Source: Lentimicrobiaceae bacterium (GTDB taxonomy: Bacteria; Bacteroidota; Bacteroidia; Bacteroidales; F082). From it: a DNA stretch of 64,000 nt. Both the position numbers and the translations under genes were made by a program. The notes under the pieces were generated by a model. It did no database searches and was not told the DNA's origin. It saw only the letters and a list, made by a program, of their open reading frames with translations. Below, piece by piece: positions 50,431-61,733 of this stretch (the stretch's first letter is position 1; each line of letters begins with the position of its first letter). Location of the stretch: the NCBI GenBank assembly GCA_015061295.1, contig SUWU01000002.1, positions 32,800 through 96,799 of the forward strand, written 5' to 3'.

Positions 50431-50519
50431 AAGAAATGTCCTTTTTTAAACCGTAAAATTACATTTTTTTTAATTACAAAACATAGCCACAATAAAATTT
50501 TACGTTTGAAAAAAATAAT

Positions 50520-50527
50520 TATCTTTG
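50520..50527 (+). promoter_or_regulatory. Bacteroidota -7 box TATCTTTG upstream of ftsX
   Basis: TATCTTTG, 18 nt before the likely ATG at 50546. Confidence 0.55.
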
Positions 50528-50545
50528 CAAGGAAATAATATATCG

Positions 50546-51427
50546 ATGTATTCCGAAAATAAATCAACAAAGAGAAGGTTTGTAGGCTCGTATTTCGTGT
50601 CGCTGCTGAGTATCACGTTAGTGCTCTTCGTATTGGGAATGTACGCTTTCTCTGTTGTATATACCGACAGACTATTAAATCATCTGAGAGAAAACATCGG
50701 CTTTGAGATAGTGATAAAGAACAATGTCAAAGAAGCATCGATAGAAGCTCTGAGAGATGAGTTGAAGAAAAAAGATTATGTTAAATCTGCAGAGTATATC
50801 AGCAAGGAAGAAGCCACAAAACGTTTGGAGAAAGACCTTGGTGAGAATTTTATGCAGTGGCTTGGCGATGTAGAAAATCCGTTGCTACCTTCAATAGATG
50901 TGCGACTCGTATCTAACTATGCCAACAGCGACAGCATGGCGATGGTAGAAAAATGGGTGAAATCAAAAACCATAGTGAAAGAGATATTATACCAGAAATC
51001 ATTATCCGACACCATCAACAGAAACATTGACAAAGTCAAGACAATATTGTTTTTTGTGAGTGTGATACTACTAATCGTGGCTTCAACTTTGATAAGTCAC
51101 ACAGTACGACTCTCAATATATTCCAAACGTTTTACGGTAAGAAGTATGCAGTTGGTAGGTGCCACCGAGCCTTTTATCATAAAACCGTTTCTCAAGACTT
51201 TCATGTCGCAAGGCGTAATAGCTGCGATATTTTCTTTGATATTAATCACTTTGACATTGGTGGCAATGAACGACTTCATGCCAGAGATAAGCATCTTCAA
51301 TGGATATAGATATATTATAGCGATATATGCAGGTGTCATTGTCTTAAGCATGATACTTACTATGTTATCTACCATTGTGGCAATGAGAAAATATCTTAAT
51401 GCCGATGTCGATAAGTTTTATATGTAA
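50546..51427 (+). CDS. ftsX: Cell division protein FtsX-like permease
   Basis: FKLGRFFS-like topology; VLYQKSLSDTINRNIDKVK..., RSMQLVGATEPFIIKPFLKTFMSQGVIAAI; start moved from 50525 to ATG (MYSENKS). Confidence 0.88.
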   Translation: MYSENKSTKRRFVGSYFVSLLSITLVLFVLGMYAFSVVYTDRLLNHLRENIGFEIVIKNNVKEASIEALRDELKKKDYVKSAEYISKEEATKRLEKDLGENFMQWLGDVENPLLPSIDVRLVSNYANSDSMAMVEKWVKSKTIVKEILYQKSLSDTINRNIDKVKTILFFVSVILLIVASTLISHTVRLSIYSKRFTVRSMQLVGATEPFIIKPFLKTFMSQGVIAAIFSLILITLTLVAMNDFMPEISIFNGYRYIIAIYAGVIVLSMILTMLSTIVAMRKYLNADVDKFYM

Positions 51428-51444
51428 CAATAAAATATCTAAAT

Positions 51445-51717
51445 ATGAGCAAGTTAGAAAATAAGAACAAAAACTCCAAAATCGAACAAGAAGATAAAGT
51501 GATGCCTTTTGGTCGTGACAATTATCTATGGGTGATAATAGGATTAATATTTCTTCTCGTTGGATTTCTCCTGATGATAGGCGGCGGTTCCGACAATCCT
51601 GATGTATTCAACGAGGCTATATTTAGCTTCCGCAGAATCACATTGGCACCAATACTCGTGTTGGTGGGTTTTGGTATAGAGTTTTATGCAATAATGAAAA
51701 AACCTAAAAACAAATAA
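51445..51717 (+). CDS. DUF3098 family small membrane protein
   Basis: [65 protein letters not shown]; between ftsX and uppP. Confidence 0.85.
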   Translation: MSKLENKNKNSKIEQEDKVMPFGRDNYLWVIIGLIFLLVGFLLMIGGGSDNPDVFNEAIFSFRRITLAPILVLVGFGIEFYAIMKKPKNK

Positions 51718-51722
51718 GATTT

Positions 51723-52526
51723 ATGAATTGGTTAGAAGCCTTATTATTAGGGATCCTTCAAGGATTAACAGAGTTCCTGCCTGTCAGCAGTAGCGGACAT
51801 TTAACTATAGGTCAAGAGTTGTTAAACTTAAACACATCAGCTGCCGACAATCTATTATTCACCGTGACAGTTCACGCAGCTACCGTTCTGAGTACTATAG
51901 TTATCTTATGGAAAGAGATAGAAGTCTTGTTTAAAGGCACTTTCTTTACGACAAAATGGAATGACGAGAAGACTTATGTAGCGAAGATTTTACTCTCATG
52001 TATCCCTGTGATGATAGTAGGTCTGTTCTTTAAAGATTATGTAGAAACTATTTTTGGTAGCGGCTTGTTGATAGTTGGATGTTGTCTCCTGATGACAGCA
52101 CTTTTATTGACATTTGCATATTATGCCAAGCCACGTCAGAAAGAAACTATCTCATATAAAGACGCTTTCATCATTGGATTAGGACAAGCTATCGCTGTGT
52201 TGCCAGGACTCTCACGCTCTGGAACCACCATAGCAACGGGACTTATCTTAGGAAATAAAAAAGAAAGCATAGCACAGTTCTCATTCCTCATGGTCTTGAT
52301 ACCTATCTTAGGTGAGACATTCTTGAATGTCATCGACATCATCAAAGAACCTGCATTGTTGGGAGGAATAGGTTTCATGCCTTTATTCGTAGGATTCCTC
52401 GGAGCTTTCATCTCAGGCTGCATAGCTTGTAAGTTCATGATCAATTTAGTTAAAAAGGGTAAACTCATTTATTTTGCTATCTACTGCGCCATCGTCGGTA
52501 TCGCTACTATAATATTCGCACTATAA
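51723..52526 (+). CDS. uppP: Undecaprenyl-diphosphatase
   Basis: [45 protein letters not shown]. Confidence 0.96.
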   Translation: MNWLEALLLGILQGLTEFLPVSSSGHLTIGQELLNLNTSAADNLLFTVTVHAATVLSTIVILWKEIEVLFKGTFFTTKWNDEKTYVAKILLSCIPVMIVGLFFKDYVETIFGSGLLIVGCCLLMTALLLTFAYYAKPRQKETISYKDAFIIGLGQAIAVLPGLSRSGTTIATGLILGNKKESIAQFSFLMVLIPILGETFLNVIDIIKEPALLGGIGFMPLFVGFLGAFISGCIACKFMINLVKKGKLIYFAIYCAIVGIATIIFAL

Positions 52527-52527
52527 T

Positions 52528-53232
52528 ATGTTTCATTTTGAAGAAGGAGAAGTTTTTCTTGTAGATAAACCTTTAGATTGGACATCATTCGATGTCGTCA
52601 ATCTGATACGTTCTGTGATAAAACGTTTTCACGGGATAAGGAAGTTGAAAGTAGGTCATGCCGGGACATTAGATCCTCTTGCAACAGGATTGCTAATTAT
52701 CTGCACAGGACGCATGACAAAACAGATAGACAACTTCCAAGCTCAGGAGAAAGTATATACAGGCACGATGCTCTTAGGACAAACGACACCTACTTTCGAC
52801 ATGGAAAGTGAAGCCGACGCATTCTATTCTACAGACGACATAACTATTGATATGATGGAAGATGCAAGAAAATCGTTTATAGGCGACATCATGCAACGAC
52901 CACCCAAATTCTCCGCAATAAAGATAAACGGCAAAAGAGCCTTCGACTACGCACGCTCCGACGAAGAAGTAGCTCTCAAAGAAAGACTCGTTCACATAGA
53001 CGACTTTAAATTAGATTACACCAACTTCCCTAAGATCGAATTTGAAGTCAAATGCAGCAAAGGAACATATATCAGGTCTCTCGTCAATGATTTCGGAAAA
53101 AAACTCGGCAACGGAGCTTGCCTCATCTCCTTGAGAAGAACAAAAATAGGCGAATTCTCCGTAAACGATGCCCGTAAATTAGAAGACCTCAGGAAAGAGA
53201 TTATTGAAACAGGAGTTGACAACGTACAATGA
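52528..53232 (+). CDS. truB: tRNA pseudouridine(55) synthase
   Basis: DKPLDWTSFDVVNLIR, KVGHAGTLDPLATGLLIICTGRMTKQI, RPPKFSAIKINGKRAFDYAR. Confidence 0.96.
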   Translation: MFHFEEGEVFLVDKPLDWTSFDVVNLIRSVIKRFHGIRKLKVGHAGTLDPLATGLLIICTGRMTKQIDNFQAQEKVYTGTMLLGQTTPTFDMESEADAFYSTDDITIDMMEDARKSFIGDIMQRPPKFSAIKINGKRAFDYARSDEEVALKERLVHIDDFKLDYTNFPKIEFEVKCSKGTYIRSLVNDFGKKLGNGACLISLRRTKIGEFSVNDARKLEDLRKEIIETGVDNVQ

Positions 53233-53283
53233 GCAATGTACAATGAACAATGAACAATGAATAATGTACAATGAACAATGTAC
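53221..53283 (+). repeat. 7-nt tandem array, 9 units, containing the truB stop codon
   Basis: AACGTAC-AATGAGC-AATGTAC-AATGAAC-AATGAAC-AATGAAT-AATGTAC-AATGAAC-AATGTAC. Confidence 0.97.
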
Positions 53284-53389
53284 AAATGTAGAGAAGATAC
53301 GTCTTATTCTATGAATAATCATAAATTTAAAAATCAGAAAAAAATAATTCCTCATCTCTAAATTCCTCATCCCTAATTAAAAAAAATAT

Positions 53390-53397
53390 TATCTTTG
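53390..53397 (+). promoter_or_regulatory. Bacteroidota -7 box TATCTTTG upstream of ileS
   Basis: TATCTTTG, 36 nt before the ileS ATG. Confidence 0.55.
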
Positions 53398-53433
53398 TCG
53401 CTTATTAATAATTCATTAAATATCAAGTGATAT

Positions 53434-56400
53434 ATGAAAGGTTCATATAGAGAATATAAAAATCTGAATCTTACGCAAATTGCTAAAGACGTTCGTAAGT
53501 ATTGGGAAGAGAATGACGTCTTCCAAAAGAGTTTAGACAACCGTAAAGATGGTCCAGCATACGTATTCTACGAAGGACCACCGTCAGCAAATGGAACACC
53601 AGGTATCCACCACGTCATGGCTCGTACCATCAAAGATATTTTCTGCCGTTATCAGACTTTGAAAGGTAAGAAAGTGTCGCGTAAAGCTGGCTGGGACACT
53701 CACGGTCTCCCTGTAGAACTCGGCGTAGAGAAGAAACTCGGCATCACCAAAGAAGACATAGGCGTGAAAATCAGCGTCGATGAATACAACAAAGCTTGCC
53801 GCGAAGAAGTCATGAAATATAAAGACCTCTGGGACGAACTTACTCGCACCATGGGTTATTGGGTCAACCTTGACGATCCTTATATCACATTCAAGAACGA
53901 ATATATCGAAACCTTATGGTACCTTCTCTCTGTAATCTACAAGAAAGGTCTCCTCTATAAAGGCTACACAATACAACCTTATTCACCTGCTGCCGGAACA
54001 GGATTGAGCTCTCACGAGCTTAATATCCCTGGCTGCTACCGCGACGTTAAAGACCTCACATGTACAGCATTGTTCCGCGTCAAGGCAGAACAGACGACAG
54101 TGAAAAACAATCCTTTCGGCGTTGACGTTCCTTTCAACGATATTCAAATCGCAGCATGGACAACAACACCTTGGACTCTGCCATCAAACACAGCATTGTG
54201 CGTAGGTAACAGCATCGACTACAACCTCGTAAAATCTGTCAACCCTAACAGCGGAGAACTCGCCTATTACGTCATAGCAACTCCATTGATGGGCGCATTC
54301 TTCCCAAGCGAGGCAGAAAAACCATCATTTGAAGATTATAAAGTCGGCGACAAGAAACTTCCTTACGAAGTTCTCGGGACATGTAAAGGTAAAGACTTAG
54401 TTGGCTTAGAATATGAACAACTCATTCCATGGGTCAATCCAGGTGAAGGAGCATTCCGCGTGATACATGGCGATTACGTCAGCACAGAAGACGGTACAGG
54501 TATCGTCCACATCGCTCCTACTTTCGGTGCCGACGACGACCGCGTCGCAAAACAAAGTGGCATACCTCCACTCCAAATGATAGATAAAGACGGTAAGGCT
54601 CAACCAATGGTTGACAAGACAGGTAAGTTCTTCAAGATAGAAGACTTAGATGAAGAGTTCGTAAAGAACTTCATGAACGTAGAAGCCTATCGTCCTTACG
54701 CAGGTCAGTTTGTTAAAAACGCCTTCGACCCAACAAAGACAGAGAAAGACAAGTCGTTAGATGTCGATATCGTCGTGTTGTTAAAAGAAGAAGGCAAACT
54801 CTTCAAGAGCGAGAAACACACTCACAACTATCCACACTGCTGGCGTACCGACAAACCTGTTCTCTACTATCCATTAGACAGCTGGTTCATCCGCAGCACC
54901 GCTCTTAAAGACAGAATGATAGAACTCAACAAGACTATCAACTGGAAGCCAGAAGCAACAGGAACAGGACGTTTCGGCAACTGGTTAGAGAACTTAGTAG
55001 ATTGGAACTTGTCACGTTCACGTTATTGGGGAACACCACTTCCAATCTGGAGAACCGAAGACGGCACAGAAGAAGTATGTATCGGCAGCGTCGCTGAGCT
55101 TCGTGAGAGAATAGACGAAGCAGTGAAAGCAGGTTTCATGACAGAAAACCCATACGCTTCAGAAGATTATAACAGCTTCGACTTACACAGACCTTATATC
55201 GATAACGTAATATTAGTCTCATCCGACGGAAGAAAGATGTTCCGTGAGCCAGACCTCATCGACGTGTGGTTTGATTCGGGTGCTATGCCTTACGCACAGA
55301 TACATTACATGGGCGAGGAAGGCAAACTCAACGCTGAGACATTCCCAGCCGACTTCATCGCAGAAGGCGTTGACCAGACACGTGGTTGGTTCTTCACACT
55401 TCACGCCATCGCTACCATGATCTCAGACTCTGTCTCTTATAAGACAGTTATCTCTAACGGTTTGGTATTAGACAAGAACGGCAACAAGATGTCGAAACGT
55501 CTTGGCAATGGTGTCGATCCATTTGAAGCAATAGAGACTTACGGTGCCGATGCTGTACGTTGGTATATGATAACAAACTCACAGCCATGGGACAACCTCA
55601 AGTTCGACAAAGAAGGCGTTGATGAAGTACGTCGTAAGTTCTTCGGAACATTGTATAACACATACGCATTCTTCGCATTATATGCCAACATCGACAAATT
55701 CGATTTCTCAGAAGCAGAGATACCTTATGAGCAACGTCCTGAGATAGACAGATGGATCTTATCAGAGTTGAACTCCTTGATAAAAGAGGTCGATGAGCAT
55801 TTCAACAACTATGAGCCTACAAAGGCTGGTCGTGCAATAGCAGAGTTCGTTGATGCACACTTAAGTAACTGGTATGTACGTCTCTCACGTCGTCGTTTCT
55901 GGAAGAGCGATGCCTCTACCGATAAGACATCAGCATATCAGACATTATACACATGTTTGAATGTATTGGCAAAGATTTCAAGTCCTATAGCACCATTCTT
56001 CGCAGAACGTTTGTATCAAGATTTGAATGCAGCTACAGGCCGTGAAGCTGCTGAGTCAGTACACCTTACCGACTTCCCTGTCGCCGACAAGAACTTAATC
56101 GACAAAGATTTAGAAGAGAGAATGGAGATGGCACAGCTCGCATCATCGATGGTATTGTCGTTGAGAAAGAAAGCCAACATCCGTGTTCGTCAGCCATTAT
56201 CAAAGATTATGATTCCTGTCAAGACTGATAAATTCCTCGAGCAATTCAAGAAGGTGGAACAACTCATTCTTTCGGAAGTCAACGTCAAGGAGATAGAATA
56301 TCTCACAGCAGATAAGAATATCTTGGTAAAGAAAGTCAAGCCAAACCTTCCAAACTTAGGACGTCGTTATGGTAAGATGATAAAACAAATCACCAAGTTC

Positions 56401-56853
56401 TTCGCTGAGATAGATCAAGAGACTATCAGAAACTTAGAAAGCGTCGGTTATTTAGATGTCACATTAGAAGGACAAGAGTTACATCTTGAGTTATCTGATG
56501 CCATCATCACAACAGAAGACATCCCAGGTTGGGCTGTAGTTACACAAGACGATTCGACAGTGGCATTAGACATCACCATAACGCCAGAGCTTGCAGAAGA
56601 AGGACTCTCAAGAGAGATTGTCAACAGAGTTCAGAATATGAGAAAAGACAGCGGACTGGAAGTCACCGACCATATCATTCTGACAATAGAAAAAGACGAT
56701 AATATCAACAAAGTCGTTGAGAGATATAAAGACTACATCTGCTCAGAGACATTAGCAAGTCTTAATATTGTAGATAATATTGGTTCAGATGTTGAGGCTA
56801 TAGAACTTATAGACAAGATTTCTGTTAAAATTAAAATTGAAAAGGCGCAATAA
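53434..56853 (+). CDS. ileS: Isoleucyl-tRNA synthetase
   Basis: YEGPPSANGTPGIHHVMARTIKDIFCRYQTLKG, GWDTHGLPVELGVEKKLG, NKMSKRLGN (KMSKS-like). Confidence 0.97.
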   Translation: MKGSYREYKNLNLTQIAKDVRKYWEENDVFQKSLDNRKDGPAYVFYEGPPSANGTPGIHHVMARTIKDIFCRYQTLKGKKVSRKAGWDTHGLPVELGVEKKLGITKEDIGVKISVDEYNKACREEVMKYKDLWDELTRTMGYWVNLDDPYITFKNEYIETLWYLLSVIYKKGLLYKGYTIQPYSPAAGTGLSSHELNIPGCYRDVKDLTCTALFRVKAEQTTVKNNPFGVDVPFNDIQIAAWTTTPWTLPSNTALCVGNSIDYNLVKSVNPNSGELAYYVIATPLMGAFFPSEAEKPSFEDYKVGDKKLPYEVLGTCKGKDLVGLEYEQLIPWVNPGEGAFRVIHGDYVSTEDGTGIVHIAPTFGADDDRVAKQSGIPPLQMIDKDGKAQPMVDKTGKFFKIEDLDEEFVKNFMNVEAYRPYAGQFVKNAFDPTKTEKDKSLDVDIVVLLKEEGKLFKSEKHTHNYPHCWRTDKPVLYYPLDSWFIRSTALKDRMIELNKTINWKPEATGTGRFGNWLENLVDWNLSRSRYWGTPLPIWRTEDGTEEVCIGSVAELRERIDEAVKAGFMTENPYASEDYNSFDLHRPYIDNVILVSSDGRKMFREPDLIDVWFDSGAMPYAQIHYMGEEGKLNAETFPADFIAEGVDQTRGWFFTLHAIATMISDSVSYKTVISNGLVLDKNGNKMSKRLGNGVDPFEAIETYGADAVRWYMITNSQPWDNLKFDKEGVDEVRRKFFGTLYNTYAFFALYANIDKFDFSEAEIPYEQRPEIDRWILSELNSLIKEVDEHFNNYEPTKAGRAIAEFVDAHLSNWYVRLSRRRFWKSDASTDKTSAYQTLYTCLNVLAKISSPIAPFFAERLYQDLNAATGREAAESVHLTDFPVADKNLIDKDLEERMEMAQLASSMVLSLRKKANIRVRQPLSKIMIPVKTDKFLEQFKKVEQLILSEVNVKEIEYLTADKNILVKKVKPNLPNLGRRYGKMIKQITKFFAEIDQETIRNLESVGYLDVTLEGQELHLELSDAIITTEDIPGWAVVTQDDSTVALDITITPELAEEGLSREIVNRVQNMRKDSGLEVTDHIILTIEKDDNINKVVERYKDYICSETLASLNIVDNIGSDVEAIELIDKISVKIKIEKAQ

Positions 56854-56925
56854 TTTGCTTGCTTAATAAGATAATTGTTATTAACTTTGACGGCAGTTAT
56901 TCTGTTTCACTAAAATTCGAGAGTT

Positions 56926-57324
56926 ATGGAAGAAAATGTAAACAACGCTCAAGAAAAGGTCAGATATTCTGACGAAGAGTTGATGGAATTTAAGGAATTA
57001 ATATTAGAGAAATTAGCGAGAGCACGCAAGGATCTCGAATTGTTGAATGAAAATGTATCTGGTGGTGACAACAACGCAGACGACACCGCCCCTACTTTCA
57101 AGGTCTTAGAAGAAGGTTCTAACGTCTTGTCGAAGGAAGAAAATGGACAGTTGGCTGCTCGTCAATACAAATACATTCAGAATTTGGAGAATGCCTTGAT
57201 ACGCATAGAGAACAAGACATACGGTATATGTCGTGTCACAGGCAAGTTAATTCCAAAGGAGAGACTGCGTGCGGTGCCACATGCAACTTTAAGTGTAGAA
57301 GCTAAAATGGGGCAAAAGAAATAA
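56926..57324 (+). CDS. TraR/DksA family protein with degenerate zinc finger
   Basis: RQYKYIQNLENALIRIENKTYGICRVTGKLIPKERLRAVPHATLSVEA; only one Cys in the finger region. Confidence 0.9.
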   Translation: MEENVNNAQEKVRYSDEELMEFKELILEKLARARKDLELLNENVSGGDNNADDTAPTFKVLEEGSNVLSKEENGQLAARQYKYIQNLENALIRIENKTYGICRVTGKLIPKERLRAVPHATLSVEAKMGQKK

Positions 57325-59491
<2,167 letters not shown>

Positions 59492-59497
<6 letters not shown>

Positions 59498-59515
59498 TGT
59501 TGGCTTATAGACTTA
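59492..59515 (+). repeat. Degenerate 8-nt array between atpD and atpC
   Basis: GTTACTTG-TTGGCTTA-TAGACTTA then AAAAAG; same unit family as 37976-38015. Confidence 0.6.
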
Positions 59516-59522
59516 AAAAGAT

Positions 59523-59756
59523 ATGAACTTAAAGATAATAACACCGGAGCGACAAATATTTGAGGGCGAGGCAGACTTGGTACAACTGCCTGGCAGTGAT
59601 GGTTTATTCGAAATATTGAAGAACCATGCTCCTATGATAGCGTCTTTGGGGAAAGGCAAAATTAAAATAGGTAATAACAACGAATATCAATATTTTGAAA
59701 TAAACGGAGGCGTAGCAGAAATCATTAATAACGAGGTACTCGTGCTCGCAGAGTGA
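59523..59756 (+). CDS. atpC: F-type ATP synthase subunit epsilon, short form
   Basis: MNLKIITPERQIFEGEADLVQLPGSDGLFEILKNHAPMIASLGKGKIKI; 77 aa, lacks C-terminal helical domain. Confidence 0.94.
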   Translation: MNLKIITPERQIFEGEADLVQLPGSDGLFEILKNHAPMIASLGKGKIKIGNNNEYQYFEINGGVAEIINNEVLVLAE

Positions 59757-60601
59757 TTATGATCTGGATTGTAATGCCCATTCTGATTGTCCTAATGTTT
59801 TTATTAGGCACAGACTTGAACAAAGAATCTTTTACTAATGTAGCACGTAACCCTCGTGCTGTTGTTGTTGGGATGATCGGACAGTTGATATTATTACCAG
59901 TCATAGCTTTCGTTTTGGCATATCTATTAAAATTACCTCCTGTCTATTTCATGGGAATAGTGCTTATTGCTTGTTGTCCTGGCGGCAGCTCGTCAAATGT
60001 ATTCTCCATGTTGGCAAAAGGTGATGTCGCTCTATCGGTCACTCTCACTGCAATAAGTAGTGTCGTCACCATGTTCACTATTCCTTTCATCATGGAGTTT
60101 GTAGCCGATTTTGTAACTGAACAAAGCGGTATTGAGATTCATCTTCCTTTCGGGAAACTCATCATACAGAATATAGTACTCCTTTTCGTACCTTTGATAA
60201 TAGGAATATTATTTAAGTATCTATATCCAAACGCTGCAACAAAAGTAAATAAGGTGCTGAGCAAATTAGCATTCCCCGCTTTGATGCTTTTAGCTTTCGT
60301 ATTTTTCCTTCAATATACTCAGGAAATCAGAGACAATTTCGCAGTGCTTGGGGTTACTATCACATTTCTTATATTGGCAGCAATGTTATGCAGTTCACTA
60401 TTATCGAGACTTACAAAATCAAACACAGCTGTAAGAAGGACTATCGTCATTGAAGTAGGGATGCAGAACGCAGCACAAGCTATAGCCATAGCGACATCGC
60501 CCTTTATCTTTAACAATAATGAAATGGCTATACCTGCAATAATATACGCTCTCTTGATGAATGTGATATTGTTGATATATGTGGCGGTAGTGAAAAGATG
60601 A
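59753..60601 (+). CDS. Bile acid:sodium symporter (BASS) family transporter
   Basis: VARNPRAVVVGMIGQLILLPVIAFVLA, GIVLIACCPGGSSSNVFSMLAKGDVALSVTLTAISS, EVGMQNAAQAIAIA. Confidence 0.92.
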   Translation: MIMIWIVMPILIVLMFLLGTDLNKESFTNVARNPRAVVVGMIGQLILLPVIAFVLAYLLKLPPVYFMGIVLIACCPGGSSSNVFSMLAKGDVALSVTLTAISSVVTMFTIPFIMEFVADFVTEQSGIEIHLPFGKLIIQNIVLLFVPLIIGILFKYLYPNAATKVNKVLSKLAFPALMLLAFVFFLQYTQEIRDNFAVLGVTITFLILAAMLCSSLLSRLTKSNTAVRRTIVIEVGMQNAAQAIAIATSPFIFNNNEMAIPAIIYALLMNVILLIYVAVVKR

Positions 60602-60607
60602 CACTTA

Positions 60608-61099
60608 TCACTCACTCTTTAGTGCCTCAATAACTTTTGTCGTAGAGAAACCCTCAACCAACTCTATAGTTTCTACGCGTCCACCGCTATTAGTGACTAT
60701 ATCGTAACCTACTATATCTTCTGCTTTGTAATCTTTACCTTTGACAAGCACGTCAGGATGAACGCATTTGATTAGGTTATATGGTGTGTCTTCATCAAAA
60801 AACACTACAGCATCAACAAATTGTAAGGCTGCCAGAACAACAGCACGTGCCTTCTCGTCATTAACTGGTCGCGATGGACCTTTTAATCTCTTTACCGAGG
60901 CGTCGGTATTTAGACCTATAACAAGAATATCGCCCAGGTCAGCCGCCTTAGAAAGATATTCCACATGACCACGATGTAAAATGTCGAAACAACCATTGGA
61001 GAAGACGATACTTTTACCTTCACGACGCCATACCTTCAATCTATCAAGGAGAGCGTTTTCACTTAGTATCTTGTCGTTGATTTTTTCTAAATACCTCAT
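60608..61099 (-). CDS. rfaE2: D-glycero-beta-D-manno-heptose 1-phosphate adenylyltransferase
   Basis: [50 protein letters not shown]. Confidence 0.93.
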   Translation of the reverse strand: MRYLEKINDKILSENALLDRLKVWRREGKSIVFSNGCFDILHRGHVEYLSKAADLGDILVIGLNTDASVKRLKGPSRPVNDEKARAVVLAALQFVDAVVFFDEDTPYNLIKCVHPDVLVKGKDYKAEDIVGYDIVTNSGGRVETIELVEGFSTTKVIEALKSE

Positions 61100-61109
61100 A
61101 GACAGTCAA

Positions 61110-61676
61110 TCACTTATTCATTCCTAATTGTTTAACGAACCTCTCATACCAATCTTCACCGAAACGTCGAATCAGCGGCACTTTCAAGAATTTATATAAA
61201 GGAATACCTTCTTTCTCACCTTTACGCTTCGCTGGCACACATACACTCCACTCGTGATACATGATATGGATGAAACCATTTTGTTCGACAAGACGAATGG
61301 GATAAAGATGACAACTAATTGGTTTCCAAAAATCTATCTTACCTTCCAAATATGCTTTCTCTATAGCACATAAAGCGGTGCCGTTTTCATGAAAATAAAC
61401 GAAAGCACATTCTTCATCATTGACCAATGGTGTTACGAGAGCGCCTCGCTCATCATAATCATAAACATCGTTATTCTCGATGACCGCGATGCCTTCTGGC
61501 CGCATATATGGCTTTATCTCTTCAATATTCTCTTCTATAAGACCGACTTCCTCTGGCTCCAAAGGAGCTCCAGCATCGCCAGCTACGCAACATTCACCTT
61601 TGCATCTCGCAAGATGACAACAAAAACGAGCATTGATAAACTCGTCAGAAACAATTACATTATCTACTATTATCAT
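61110..61676 (-). CDS. DUF3109 family Cys-rich protein
   Basis: ARFCCHLARCKGECCVAGDAGAPLEPEEVGLIEE, WKPISCHLYPIRL. Confidence 0.9.
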   Translation of the reverse strand: MIIVDNVIVSDEFINARFCCHLARCKGECCVAGDAGAPLEPEEVGLIEENIEEIKPYMRPEGIAVIENNDVYDYDERGALVTPLVNDEECAFVYFHENGTALCAIEKAYLEGKIDFWKPISCHLYPIRLVEQNGFIHIMYHEWSVCVPAKRKGEKEGIPLYKFLKVPLIRRFGEDWYERFVKQLGMNK

Positions 61677-61680
61677 GCGG

Positions 61681-61688
61681 CAAAGATA
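61681..61688 (-). promoter_or_regulatory. Bacteroidota -7 box TATCTTTG immediately upstream of DUF3109 gene
   Basis: CAAAGATA on + = TATCTTTG on -, only 4 nt from the ATG. Confidence 0.55.
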
Positions 61689-61692
61689 CTAA

Positions 61693-61724
61693 AAAGTCAA
61701 CAAGACTACAAGTCAACGATCTGT
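61693..61724 (-). repeat. 8-nt repeat units on the minus strand
   Basis: Minus strand reads ACAGATCG-TTGACTTG-TAGTCTTG-TTGACTTT in phase. Confidence 0.6.
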
Positions 61725-61733
61725 AGAAATATT

